Positions 31,634 to 40,032 of a stretch of 64,000 bases of DNA are shown in pieces. The DNA is from HGM04593 sp964423665 (lineage in GTDB: Bacteria; Bacteroidota; Bacteroidia; Bacteroidales; Bacteroidaceae). The stretch lies in NCBI GenBank assembly GCA_964423665.1, contig CAYRFX010000001.1, positions 1 through 64,000 on the forward strand, written 5' to 3'. The notes under the pieces were generated by a model. The model did not search any database, was not told the origin of the DNA, and was given only the letters and a program-made list of their open reading frames with translations. Each line of letters opens with the position of its first letter. Positions within the stretch are counted from its first letter, which is position 1. The position numbers and the translations under genes are program-made.

Positions 31634-34027
31634 TTATTTCTTCTTTTTCTCATCGCCATGGTATCCGTAGCGGTATCCATAGCGGTAGCTGTAACGATAT
31701 CCGTAGCGGTAGCCATATTTGTAATAGCCGCCGTGGCTGTATGTACCGTTGAGTATGAGGGCGAGGTTTTTGAGGCGTTTCTCTTCGTGAATATTTTCCA
31801 GTTCATCGAGCATGTTGCGAGCGAGCAGCCCTGTGCGTACAACGAAGAGTGTGCGATCGGCAAATTCTTCGATGATTTGCGTGTCGGCTACGATATCTAC
31901 CGGCGGGCAGTCTATGAGAATGTAATCGTAGCTGTTGCGCAGTGTGGTTATCATTTCTCCGAAACGTTTTTCGTGCAGTAGCTCTGTGGGGTTGGGAGGA
32001 ATGGTGCCCACGGGGAGTATGTGGAGCCCCTCATAGCCTTTGTATTGCACTATTGCGCTGTTTATGTCATCAATGCCTTTGCTCAGGTAGTTGCTTATGC
32101 CTGTTTTGGGTGATGATATGTATGCAGATGTGGAGCCGTGGCGCATGTCTCCGTCTATCACCAGTACTTTTTCTCCCTTGAGTGCGAGGCTTGCGGCAAT
32201 GTTCATGGTGAGGAATGTTTTGCCGCTGCCGGGGTTAAACGAGGTGAGTATGATGACGTTGCAGCCTTGTTCCTTGTTGGTTATGAATTGCAGGTTGGTG
32301 CGCAGTACTCGGAAGGCTTCGTTTATGATATTGCGATTGCCATTTTGCACGAGAATGGTTTTTGCTCCCTCGCCGCGCATGGCTTTGCGCGCTTCTTTGC
32401 GGTCCTCGGGTATGTACATGGGTACTTCACCTATGAAGGGTATGTCTATGCCTTCGAGGTCTTTGCGTCCGCGTATTTTGTTGTTGCTTATCTCGTTGAA
32501 GAAGATGATGGCTGTGGGTAATAGCAAGCCGATGGCGAGTGCCATCATGATTGTATTCTTCCTCATGGGTGCAACGGGGATATATGAGCTTGAGGGGGAC
32601 GATATTACGCGGGTGTTGCTGGCGGTGTACTCTTTTGAAAGTTCGTTCTCTTCGCGTTTTTGCAGCAGGAAAAGGTATAGTGCGTTTTTTACCTTCAGCT
32701 GGCGCTCGATGTTCTGCTGTTTCTTGGCAAGCTCGGGGTTTGTGGCGAGTGCCTGGTCGTTTTTGCTCTCATTCTTGCGGGTGAGACGTATCTGTGAGTT
32801 GAGGCTCTCTATCTCGTTGTTTGCTGCTGCGATGATTGTCTCCTTGAGTTTGTTGAGGCGGCTGTCGTATTCCTTTACAAGCGGGTGATCGTTGTTACTG
32901 TTTTGTGCAATGGCGTTGCGACGGATCATTGCATTGTTGTATTCGCCCACAAGGGACTGCATGTTCACGTTCTCGAGACCGATGTTACCGGGCAGCAATA
33001 GTTTCTTTTCGTCGCGCAGAATGTTTATGAGATATTGAACAACTTCGCGCTGGTTGTTTAGAGCGAGAATCTCTTTCTCTGCCTCTTTAATCTCGGTCAA
33101 GATTGCATTGTCATCGTGTTTTATGTTTTGCGCGTTGCCGGTGGTGTATGATGCGGCTTGTCCGTCGAGTTGCCACAGTTCTTGTTGCAATAGCGAGATG
33201 CGCTCGTGCAGGAAACTGTCGGTGCTTATAGCTATTTGGTTCTTGTCGGCAATCCAATTTTCGTTGTAGATCTCTATCATGGTTTCCAAGATGGCTCGTC
33301 CGCGTTGGGTGGAGACGTCTTTTATGCGAAGATTGGCTATCGTGGTATTTTCGCTCTCGAATGATGCACTGAAACGGGAATAGAAATTTTCTATTGTTTT
33401 GTTTATGTTTGTGCGGGTGACTTTTATGTTTTTGTTCCTGTTGTTCAGGCTGTCTTTAGTGAAACTAACGGCAATGCGCCCGATGGGTGTTTCAACTGTT
33501 TGCCCATTGGTGGCACGTACAAAGCCGCCTGTTGTCTTTCCGTTCTTCTCGAATCCCCACATGCATAGCGTGCCATCGTCTTGCAGGTGCATAATAAGGG
33601 AGGCATCATCGTTCTTTCCAAGGTCGAGCAATTTTATCTTTGCGGGCAGGCTGCTGCCGTAGATGGTGGGGTCGTAGAAACGTCCCTCGCCGGTGTATGC
33701 TATGTCGAGGTCGAGCCTTTTGATGACCTCGGTCATTATTGCCGGGGAACGCATGGCTCTAAGCTCTTCGGCTGCATTGCTGCGGTGGTTGTCGCTGAAT
33801 GCTGTGAATGAGTTGCTTGAACCGGTGCGTGTGTTGGTGTCGTCCTTGATGAGCAATGATGCACGGCTCACATACACGGGTGGCGTCATGAGTATGTAGA
33901 GGGTTGCTGCCGACAGGGTGATGAACAGCGATATTGCAAACCAATGCCAGTTTGCTACGCATAGGTATAGCAGGTCTATGATGGGCAGGGTGTTGTCATT
34001 TTGCTGCCGCTTGTTGTTTCTTGCCAT
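31634..34027 (-). CDS. wzc: Wzc-like chain-length regulator and tyrosine autokinase
   Basis: 797 residues. A Wzz domain with membrane segments near residues 31-52 and 500-520 surrounds a periplasmic coiled-coil region. The C-terminal cytoplasmic BY-kinase domain has Walker A TSFNPGSGKTFLTMNIAASL, Walker A' VLVIDGDMRHGS and Walker B YDYILIDCPPVDI. The C-terminal tail has twelve Tyr in a (Y-x)n arrangement (YYKYGYRYGYRYSYRYGYRY), the autophosphorylation cluster. It works with the outer-membrane Wza-like lipoprotein and the adjacent phosphatase. Confidence 0.93.
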   Translation of the reverse strand: MARNNKRQQNDNTLPIIDLLYLCVANWHWFAISLFITLSAATLYILMTPPVYVSRASLLIKDDTNTRTGSSNSFTAFSDNHRSNAAEELRAMRSPAIMTEVIKRLDLDIAYTGEGRFYDPTIYGSSLPAKIKLLDLGKNDDASLIMHLQDDGTLCMWGFEKNGKTTGGFVRATNGQTVETPIGRIAVSFTKDSLNNRNKNIKVTRTNINKTIENFYSRFSASFESENTTIANLRIKDVSTQRGRAILETMIEIYNENWIADKNQIAISTDSFLHERISLLQQELWQLDGQAASYTTGNAQNIKHDDNAILTEIKEAEKEILALNNQREVVQYLINILRDEKKLLLPGNIGLENVNMQSLVGEYNNAMIRRNAIAQNSNNDHPLVKEYDSRLNKLKETIIAAANNEIESLNSQIRLTRKNESKNDQALATNPELAKKQQNIERQLKVKNALYLFLLQKREENELSKEYTASNTRVISSPSSSYIPVAPMRKNTIMMALAIGLLLPTAIIFFNEISNNKIRGRKDLEGIDIPFIGEVPMYIPEDRKEARKAMRGEGAKTILVQNGNRNIINEAFRVLRTNLQFITNKEQGCNVIILTSFNPGSGKTFLTMNIAASLALKGEKVLVIDGDMRHGSTSAYISSPKTGISNYLSKGIDDINSAIVQYKGYEGLHILPVGTIPPNPTELLHEKRFGEMITTLRNSYDYILIDCPPVDIVADTQIIEEFADRTLFVVRTGLLARNMLDELENIHEEKRLKNLALILNGTYSHGGYYKYGYRYGYRYSYRYGYRYGYHGDEKKKK
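31662..31731 (-). repeat. Short tandem repeat encoding the YRYG tyrosine tail of the Wzc-like kinase
   Basis: A 12- to 18-bp motif of the type TATCCGTAGCGG is repeated about five times with small changes. It encodes Tyr-Arg-Tyr-Gly units in frame, so slippage can add or remove phosphorylatable Tyr pairs. Confidence 0.75.
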
Positions 34028-34083
34028 TGCTTTGTTGGTTATCTTGTTTCGTGCCTTTAACAGGGAACTTAAATTGCCGATAT

Positions 34084-34203
34084 TATCGGTTGTCGATGAA
34101 GGTTATCAGTGCCATTACGAATGACGCTAACGACATCAACAACGACAATATGAATTATTTGAGAAAAGTTATCAGTGCCATTACGAATGACGCTAACGAC
34201 ATC
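34084..34203 (-). repeat. 66-bp offset duplication of the 3' end of the export lipoprotein gene
   Basis: A 36-bp identical core occurs at 34168-34203 (inside the gene) and at 34102-34137 (after its stop), 66 bp apart and in the same frame. Both encode MSLASFVMALITF. The second copy follows the TAA stop and has its own stop at 34086-34084. Confidence 0.88.
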
Positions 34204-34943
34204 CAGAATGATGTGGAGCGCAGGGTGTTGCTGTTGATGTCGGCTTGTCCGGCGCGTTTGGTGTTGGGTTTTACATAAACGATGTCGTTCTGTTGCAGGT
34301 AATAGGCGGGTGAGTTGTATATGCCGTCGCTTGATGTGAGGTCTATCTCATAGACTTTCTGGGTGTCTCCCTCCTGGCGCAGAACGGTTACGTTGCTGCG
34401 GGTTCCTTCGATTTTGAGGTCGCCTGCCATGGCGATGGCATCGAGTATGGTTATATAGTCTTTGTCAATATTAATCTTGCCGGGGCGGTTTACCTCACCG
34501 AGCACAGAGATTTGCTGGTTTATATATTCAACGGTAACGATGGGGTCGTTTACCAGCTTTTCTGCAATGAGCTTGTCTTTTATGTATGTGGCAACCTCTT
34601 CACGTGTTTTGCCCTCAACGGGAATTTTGCCCAGCTCGGGGAAATCGATACAGCCGTAGCTGTCAATGGTGTATGCCGATACTCCGCCCCCATTGTTGCC
34701 ACTTGTTTCTGAGCCTAATGTGCGGCTGGGGGTGATGAGGTTGTAACGGGTAACAAACTCGGGTGTCTTGCTGTTCACGACAATGCTTAGCTTGTCGCCG
34801 GGTTGCATCTTTATTTTCTTCACGAGGGTTGTTACGGTTTTTGTGTCGCCGTTCTGCAGGTCTTGGAAATAGGTTACTTTTTTTGTTGATATGCAGCTTG
34901 CAAAGAGGGCTGCAACGAGTAGAAGTGATAGAATCTTTTTCAT
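34155..34943 (-). CDS. Wza/BexD-like polysaccharide export lipoprotein
   Basis: 262 residues. The signal peptide MKKILSLLLVAALFASC ends in a lipobox with Cys17. A Poly_export domain follows (KMQPGDKLSIVVNSKTPEFV, YTIDSYGCIDFPELGKIPVE), then a SLBB domain (QQISVLGEVNRPGKINIDKD). It ends in a hydrophobic helix SFWMSLASFVMALITFLK. It forms the outer-membrane export channel and pairs with the Wzc-like kinase. The C-terminal helix is duplicated after the stop codon. Confidence 0.92.
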   Translation of the reverse strand: MKKILSLLLVAALFASCISTKKVTYFQDLQNGDTKTVTTLVKKIKMQPGDKLSIVVNSKTPEFVTRYNLITPSRTLGSETSGNNGGGVSAYTIDSYGCIDFPELGKIPVEGKTREEVATYIKDKLIAEKLVNDPIVTVEYINQQISVLGEVNRPGKINIDKDYITILDAIAMAGDLKIEGTRSNVTVLRQEGDTQKVYEIDLTSSDGIYNSPAYYLQQNDIVYVKPNTKRAGQADINSNTLRSTSFWMSLASFVMALITFLK

Positions 34944-34954
34944 ATTACTTGTTT

Positions 34955-35503
34955 TTATAGAATTTCAATGAAGTCGGGTGAAATTTCGGCATTAATGGCG
35001 ACAGCGGCAAGCCCCTCTATGAGCACTACCACGCGACGGTTGCGTTTGCCTTTTACTTTAACGAAGATGCCTTCTGTGCCATCGAATGTGCCGCCGTGTA
35101 TGCGCACCTTGGTGCCTTTTTCAAGCTCAATCTCGCCGGGTTGTATGTAGGTGATCTCATCTATTCGCGCATTGCTGATGGCGATAAACTGCTCCATCTC
35201 TTTGTCGGGGACAATTATGGGGGTGTTCTTGCCATTGCATGGGCGTGTGCGGTATTGCAGATATTCAATGCCCTGTTTTACGCTTTTTATAGTCTCTTTT
35301 GTGGTGTGTACGAATATGAGATTGTGTATTGCGGGCACTATCTCGCGTTTTTTTGTGTTTCCGCGCTCTACGAGGGCTTTGGTCATGGGGACAAAAGTTT
35401 CTATGCCCAATGCGGTGAGGCGTTCTTTAGCTTTCAGCTCGCGACGATAGGGGGCGCTCATTGCGAACCATACAACCTTGTCGTCTTCCTTGCTGTTGCT
35501 CAT
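34955..35503 (-). CDS. UpxY-family transcription antiterminator (NusG paralog)
   Basis: 182 residues. The NusG N-terminal domain (VVWFAMSAPYRRELKAKERL, LGIETFVPMTKAL, HNLIFVHTTKE) is followed by a KOW region (KGTKVRIHGGTFDGTEGIFV). UpxY proteins are encoded first in Bacteroidales capsule operons and let RNA polymerase read through their own leader. It starts the locus after a leader of about 210 nt. No UpxZ-like inhibitor gene is visible next to it. Confidence 0.92.
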   Translation of the reverse strand: MSNSKEDDKVVWFAMSAPYRRELKAKERLTALGIETFVPMTKALVERGNTKKREIVPAIHNLIFVHTTKETIKSVKQGIEYLQYRTRPCNGKNTPIIVPDKEMEQFIAISNARIDEITYIQPGEIELEKGTKVRIHGGTFDGTEGIFVKVKGKRNRRVVVLIEGLAAVAINAEISPDFIEIL

Positions 35504-35719
35504 TTTTTTTGAATATTTAGCCCGATGGGCATATCTCTAGCTCCTCGATGCTTGTGTATTGCATTGAGTTATAACGTTTTGCGAATAAAGTTGCGTGATT
35601 TGCCTGCTTCCTGGAGGTTTGTGGCATGCTGCTTGCCGGGTTGCAGAGGCTTGGTGTACGTGCAGCAGAGGTGACCCTCGCACGCGCGTGTTTTCATAGC
35701 AACTTTATATTTATTGTTG
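35504..35719 (-). promoter_or_regulatory. 5' leader of the polysaccharide operon
   Basis: About 210 nt separate the predicted transcript start (near 35713) from the UpxY ATG. It contains no gene and holds small dyads such as GCCC-ATC-GGGC just before the start codon. By analogy with Upx loci it is the likely target of antitermination; no classic terminator with a U-tract is evident. Confidence 0.55.
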
Positions 35720-35751
35720 CGAAGGTAGTGAAAGAGATGTTAATAAACAAA
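35720..35751 (-). promoter_or_regulatory. Promoter of the polysaccharide locus
   Basis: TTTG, a 20-nt spacer and TACCTTCG on the minus strand, one mismatch from TAnnTTTG. I see no inverted repeats around it that would make it invertible. Confidence 0.75.
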
Positions 35752-35834
35752 TTATTGCCTGCAATATTTTTTTGCGGCAATAGTTTTTAATGCTTGTTGC
35801 GATGATGATGGTTGATTGCTTTCCCTCTTTGCTG

Positions 35835-36563
35835 TTACTCCTTGATTGTGAGTTTCGCAAGGTAGTCGTAGTGCTCTCCGTCGGCACATTTTTCGCAGTT
35901 GAAGCCGTTTTCGTTGGCATACATGGATAGTGTGTCAAAGTCTATATATAACCAATCGAATGGCTCGCCGGTGGTGTTGCGGTAGCGCATTTTGTAATCG
36001 ATTTCGCCATAATATCCGGCAGCAAGGTTTATATCCATTGAGCCGTCGTCGTTCATGAAGATATAGCGAATGTCGGAGGAATCGAGCAGAATTTGTCCAC
36101 CTGTGGCGAGCAAGCGTTTGGCATTGCGGAAAAAAGCGGGTAGTCTTTCTATTTTTCCTACGATGCCTATTCCGTTCATGGCCAGTAATATGGTGTCAAA
36201 TTTCTCGGTGAAGGTCTCGTCAAAGAAATTGATGAGACGCGCGTCGATTCCGCGCTCCTGCATAACTTGTACCGAAAGCTCAGAGATGTCGATGCCCACA
36301 ACCTGATGTCCTTTCTTTTTTAGTTCAAGGCTGTGGCAGCCTGCGCCTGCACCCACATCAAGCACTCTGCCGCGGCAGAGCTCTATTGCTGTCTGTTCTT
36401 GCGGCGGCATCTGTGTGAATGTCCTGAATAGAGTGGGTACGGGGATTTCGTCCTCGTAGAACATTGAGGATAGTACTCTCAGCTTGCCGGCTTTTCCAGT
36501 TTTGTGATAGTCGGCAATAGCGCGCCCCATCGGGTCTTTCTCTTCGGCTATGGTGCTGTTCAT
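35835..36563 (-). CDS. Class I SAM-dependent methyltransferase
   Basis: 242 residues. GRVLDVGAGAGCHSLELKKK is motif I, VVGIDISELSVQVM motif II, and FDTILLAMNGIGIVGKIERL motif IV. The substrate is unknown. It is three bases downstream of the GT9 gene and belongs to the DUF4254/GT9 operon, so a small-molecule or glycan acceptor is possible. Confidence 0.88.
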   Translation of the reverse strand: MNSTIAEEKDPMGRAIADYHKTGKAGKLRVLSSMFYEDEIPVPTLFRTFTQMPPQEQTAIELCRGRVLDVGAGAGCHSLELKKKGHQVVGIDISELSVQVMQERGIDARLINFFDETFTEKFDTILLAMNGIGIVGKIERLPAFFRNAKRLLATGGQILLDSSDIRYIFMNDDGSMDINLAAGYYGEIDYKMRYRNTTGEPFDWLYIDFDTLSMYANENGFNCEKCADGEHYDYLAKLTIKE

Positions 36564-36566
36564 AGG

Positions 36567-37622
36567 TTATTTTCTTATTTTTCTCAGAACCTTTTGTGCG
36601 ATAGTTTCCGGTTCAATGTTCATGCAACGGAAGTCGCCGTGCATACAGGGCTTGTTGCCGAATATCGAGCATGGGCGGCATGGCAGGGGGAGTTGTATGC
36701 AGTCCTCTTCTTTCTGGTTCCAGCCCAAAAAGCCTGCGAGTGGCGATGTGGCTCCCCAGATGGATATTGCGGGAGTGCCGGCAAGAGACGCCATGTGCAT
36801 ATTGGCTGAATCCATGCAAATCATTGTATCCAAGTGGCTTATGAGGCGAAGCTCGCCATTGAAGTTCGTGCGCCCCAAAAACGAGTGGACATGCTCGTGT
36901 TTTTCGCACCATTCGTTTACAACAGTCTCTTCTTTGGGGCCGTTGCCAAAACAGAATATCTCCACGCCGGGTTCTTGTGATAGAATGGCGACAACCTTTG
37001 CCATCTTTTCAAGTGGGTATATTTTTCCTTGATGTGCGGCAAATGGTGCTATTCCCACCCACTTGTTGTTCCCTTTGGGGGGAATTATATTGCTGAATTC
37101 TGTTATATCGCCTTTCCCGCCGTTAAAGAGTGAGGTGAACGAGGGTGTGAATGGGAAACCTAAACGGGTGAACACCTCGCGGTAGCGTTCAAAAGTGCTT
37201 TTAAGTTGCTCTTGTATCTTGTTGTTGCTACGGGTGAGGCGCTTTCTCTCGCTGCGCCCCTTGGTGATATTTGCAACTTTTGCTCCCGAGAAGAGAAGAA
37301 AGTAACTGCGCAGTATTTTGGTGCGCAGCACATCATGCAAGTCTGCTACATAATCGGGGTTGTGCTTGTTGAGTTCCCGATAGAGTTTGTATAGCCCTGT
37401 CAGTCCTTTGTAATTGTCTAAATTTATCCCGATGAAAAGGAGGTTTTTGGGCTTGTCAATGAAGAATTGCCCGAACCTCTCGCGGCTCACAAAGATGAAC
37501 TTGTCGTTGGGATATGTGCGAGCAAGCGAGTATAGCAATGGGATTGTCATTGCTATATCGCCTACTGCAGAAAAACGTGTTACCAGTATTGTGCGCGTGG
37601 TGTTATTTCTTTCCTGCGCCAT
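36567..37622 (-). CDS. Glycosyltransferase family 9 (heptosyltransferase-like)
   Basis: 351 residues. TRTILVTRFSAVGDIAMTIP is the family start. WVGIAPFAAHQGKIYPLEKM and MICMDSANMHMASLAGTPAI form the nucleotide-sugar site. An added C-terminal Cys-rich part (PLPCRPCSIFGNKPCMHGDF) is normal for GT9. It transfers heptose or a related sugar to the LPS inner core at the inner membrane. Its start overlaps the DUF4254 gene by 20 bp. Confidence 0.92.
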   Translation of the reverse strand: MAQERNNTTRTILVTRFSAVGDIAMTIPLLYSLARTYPNDKFIFVSRERFGQFFIDKPKNLLFIGINLDNYKGLTGLYKLYRELNKHNPDYVADLHDVLRTKILRSYFLLFSGAKVANITKGRSERKRLTRSNNKIQEQLKSTFERYREVFTRLGFPFTPSFTSLFNGGKGDITEFSNIIPPKGNNKWVGIAPFAAHQGKIYPLEKMAKVVAILSQEPGVEIFCFGNGPKEETVVNEWCEKHEHVHSFLGRTNFNGELRLISHLDTMICMDSANMHMASLAGTPAISIWGATSPLAGFLGWNQKEEDCIQLPLPCRPCSIFGNKPCMHGDFRCMNIEPETIAQKVLRKIRK

Positions 37623-38217
37623 AGAGTACGGGGTTAAGAGCCGGGTCGTTATACATCTTCATCTGGCGATAAACTTTCATGTACTTACGACCTGCCTCAA
37701 TGTCTTCGAGCAACTGACCAATAGATGTTGTCATGTCTTTGTATTGTTCTAGAAGTACATCGAGTTTTGCTTGACATTTTGCGAGGTGCTCGGCATCTAC
37801 ATCGGTGCGGTTTACCTCCTCCTGCATGTGATATATCTTTAATGAGAGGATTGAATAGCGGTCCACTGCCCAAGCGGGGCTCTCGGTGTTGATTGTGGCA
37901 TCTGCTGCGGGTTTTACATCTTTGTAGAGGTCGAGGAAATAGCTGTCGATGAGTTCTACAAGGTCGGTGCGGTCCTGGTTCGACTTGTCGATGCGACGCT
38001 TGAGAGTGAGTGCCTCCACGGGGTCGATGCCGGGGTCGCGTATGATATCCTCAAAGTGCCACTGAACGGTGTCTATCCAGCATTTTAGATATAGATAATA
38101 TTCTATGCTTTTTACAGGATAGGGGTTGTTTATCGGGGTATCTACATTGTCGGTCTTGTGGTAGTCCTCAATGGCCTGATTAAAAATGGGCCAGCTCATT
38201 TCTGTAAACTTTTTCAT
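37603..38217 (-). CDS. DUF4254 family protein
   Basis: 204 residues from MKKFTEMSWPIFNQAIEDYH. It is mainly helical and polar, with LKCWIDTVQWHFEDIIRDPG and TESPAWAVDRYSILSLKIYH as recognisable conserved stretches. DUF4254 occurs in Bacteroidetes next to GT9 genes; the function is unknown. The ATG at 38217 was chosen over one at 38319 because the extra N-terminal stretch covers the promoter region. Confidence 0.88.
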   Translation of the reverse strand: MKKFTEMSWPIFNQAIEDYHKTDNVDTPINNPYPVKSIEYYLYLKCWIDTVQWHFEDIIRDPGIDPVEALTLKRRIDKSNQDRTDLVELIDSYFLDLYKDVKPAADATINTESPAWAVDRYSILSLKIYHMQEEVNRTDVDAEHLAKCQAKLDVLLEQYKDMTTSIGQLLEDIEAGRKYMKVYRQMKMYNDPALNPVLYGAGKK

Positions 38218-38288
38218 AATAATATCGTTAAAGTCAATAATTGTTCTTTTTGCGTGTATAACAATCCCAATATGGGAATTTACAAAGG

Positions 38289-38320
38289 CAAAACTAACGA
38301 AACTTTGTGATATAGGCAAA
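38289..38320 (-). promoter_or_regulatory. Promoter of the DUF4254-GT9-methyltransferase operon
   Basis: TTTG, 20 nt, TAGTTTTG on the minus strand, an exact consensus match about 70 bp before the ATG at 38217. Confidence 0.8.
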
Positions 38321-38480
38321 GGTTTGGCGAAAAACTTCCTGTATTTGCATAATAAGCCTATGCTTGTTGCTCAAAAATGATAAATTTACTATAAAATTAA
38401 TAATGGGTATTGTTTCTTTTGTTATCTTTGGGCTAACCCCGAAGATTTTCTGCACTTGCTTTGAAAAATATTGAAATAAA

Positions 38481-38514
38481 TTTCATATTTCTCGCTCGTT
38501 TGTCGCTATCTTTG
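38481..38514 (+). promoter_or_regulatory. Promoter of pdxB
   Basis: TATCTTTG at 38507-38514 matches the -7 consensus exactly. The -33 element is weak (TTTC). The rest of the 332-bp region between the two divergent operons holds nothing else I recognise. Confidence 0.65.
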
Positions 38515-38549
38515 AAGTATTCGATACAAACTTTGAAAAAGTATAAGAT

Positions 38550-39593
38550 ATGAAGATTGTTATAGATGAGAAGATACCATATATCGCCTCTGCACTTGAG
38601 GCGATGGGTAACGAGGTGATTGCGTTGCCGGGTGTGGCTATTGGAAATGAGCATCTGCGTGATGCAGAGGCTCTCTTTGTGCGCACTCGCACGTTGTGCA
38701 ACGCTTCGTTGCTTGCCGGCACGGCAGTGCGTTTTATTGGTACTGCCACCATTGGTTATGACCATATTGATGCAGGTTATTGTGCCCGTAATGGTATTGC
38801 GTGGACTAATGCTGCTGGTTGCAATGCTGGTGCGGTGTTGCAATATGTGCAGGCTGTTGTCTATGAGTGGGCTCGTGAGCGTGGGCGTGCACTTGAGGGG
38901 CTTGTATTGGGTGTTGTAGGTGTAGGCGAGATTGGTTCCCGTGTGGCTCGTTGGGCTGCAGATGCAGGAATGAGATTGCTGTTGAACGACCCACCTCGCC
39001 GGTCGCGAGGGGAGGAGGGCTTTGTGTCGCTTGATGTGCTTGCCGAGCAGAGTGATATTATAACTTTCCACCCGACATTAAACCATGAAGGGGATTTTCC
39101 TTCTTTCCATCTTGCCGATGAAGCGTTTTTCTCTCAAATGAAAAGATGCAATTTGTTTATTAATGCGTCGCGTGGTCCTGTTGTCGATAATGTGGCGTTG
39201 CTGCAAGCGATGGAGCGGAATGCAACGCTTGATGTGGTGCTTGATGTGTGGGAGGGTGAGCCGGAAATAAGTATCCCTTTATTAAATAAGGTGTATATTG
39301 CCACTCCTCATATTGCAGGGTATTCGGCTGAGGGAAAGTTGAACGCTACAAATATTGTGTTGCGTGCTTTTGCCGATTTTTTTGTTTGCACCCAGCGGTT
39401 ACCACGGCTCGCACTGCCTGCTCCTGTTCCCTCATTGGTGGAGGCAGTGTCTGAGAGTGATGCGTTTTTGAAGATTTATTCCCCGCATTCCGACTCTGTT
39501 GCATTGAAGTCTTGCCCGCAGTGTTTTGAGGACTTGAGAAATGATTACAATTTGCGCCGTGAGCCCTCGGCCTTCGAGATAAAAATTCAATAA
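38550..39593 (+). CDS. pdxB: 4-phosphoerythronate dehydrogenase
   Basis: 347 residues of the D-2-hydroxyacid dehydrogenase fold. KIVIDEKIPYIASALEAMGN starts as PdxB, ATIGYDHIDAGYCARNGIAW the catalytic domain, LGVVGVGEIGSRVARWA the NAD-binding motif, NASRGPVVDN the Arg region, and TPHIAGYSAEGK the catalytic His with the PdxB-specific GYSxEGK. It oxidises 4-phosphoerythronate in pyridoxal 5'-phosphate synthesis. It has a PdxB C-terminal dimerisation part. Confidence 0.93.
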   Translation: MKIVIDEKIPYIASALEAMGNEVIALPGVAIGNEHLRDAEALFVRTRTLCNASLLAGTAVRFIGTATIGYDHIDAGYCARNGIAWTNAAGCNAGAVLQYVQAVVYEWARERGRALEGLVLGVVGVGEIGSRVARWAADAGMRLLLNDPPRRSRGEEGFVSLDVLAEQSDIITFHPTLNHEGDFPSFHLADEAFFSQMKRCNLFINASRGPVVDNVALLQAMERNATLDVVLDVWEGEPEISIPLLNKVYIATPHIAGYSAEGKLNATNIVLRAFADFFVCTQRLPRLALPAPVPSLVEAVSESDAFLKIYSPHSDSVALKSCPQCFEDLRNDYNLRREPSAFEIKIQ

Positions 39594-39681
39594 TACAACT
39601 GCTGTAAAAGTGGCTTTTGAAGCGATTTTTGCACAAAAAATAAAAAATGTGCAATAAAAACTGCAAAAAAAACAAATCTTT

Positions 39682-39713
39682 CTTGGTGGTTTTTGATTTT
39701 TATCATACTTTTG
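39682..39713 (+). promoter_or_regulatory. Promoter of acpP
   Basis: TACTTTTG at 39706-39713 matches the -7 consensus exactly; CTTG at 39682-39685 is the -33 region with a 20-nt spacer. It is 37 bp before the acpP ATG. Confidence 0.7.
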
Positions 39714-39750
39714 CAAACAAATAATTTACAACTTTCAAAATATTACAATT

Positions 39751-39993
39751 ATGTCAGAAATTGAAGCAAGAGTAAAAGAGATTATTGTAGAGAAATTTGG
39801 TGTTTCAGAGTCAGAGGTTACTTCAGAGGCTAACTTCACAAACGATTTGAGCGCAGACTCTCTCGACAGAGTAGAGCTTATCATGGAGATTGAGGACGAG
39901 TTCGGTATCTCTATCCCCGAGGAGCAAGCTGAGAAAATTGCAACAGTAGGTGATGCTGTTGAGTTCGTAGAGAAGATGGTTGCTGAGAAGTAA
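39751..39993 (+). CDS. acpP: Acyl carrier protein
   Basis: 80 residues, acidic and four-helical. The 4'-phosphopantetheine site is DSLDRVEL with Ser37. It carries acyl chains in fatty-acid synthesis. It stands 39 bp upstream of fabF, the usual acpP-fabF-rnc order. Confidence 0.97.
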   Translation: MSEIEARVKEIIVEKFGVSESEVTSEANFTNDLSADSLDRVELIMEIEDEFGISIPEEQAEKIATVGDAVEFVEKMVAEK

Positions 39994-40032
39994 TAAACCT
40001 CTCCTCTTACTTTCACTCTTAACTATTCTATA

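Noticed and set aside
37077..37082. Further homopolymers as phase switches (G6/C6 at 37077, 52594, 61248)
   Set aside because: These are six bases long, in frame, and in conserved housekeeping-type or intact genes; six is expected often by chance.
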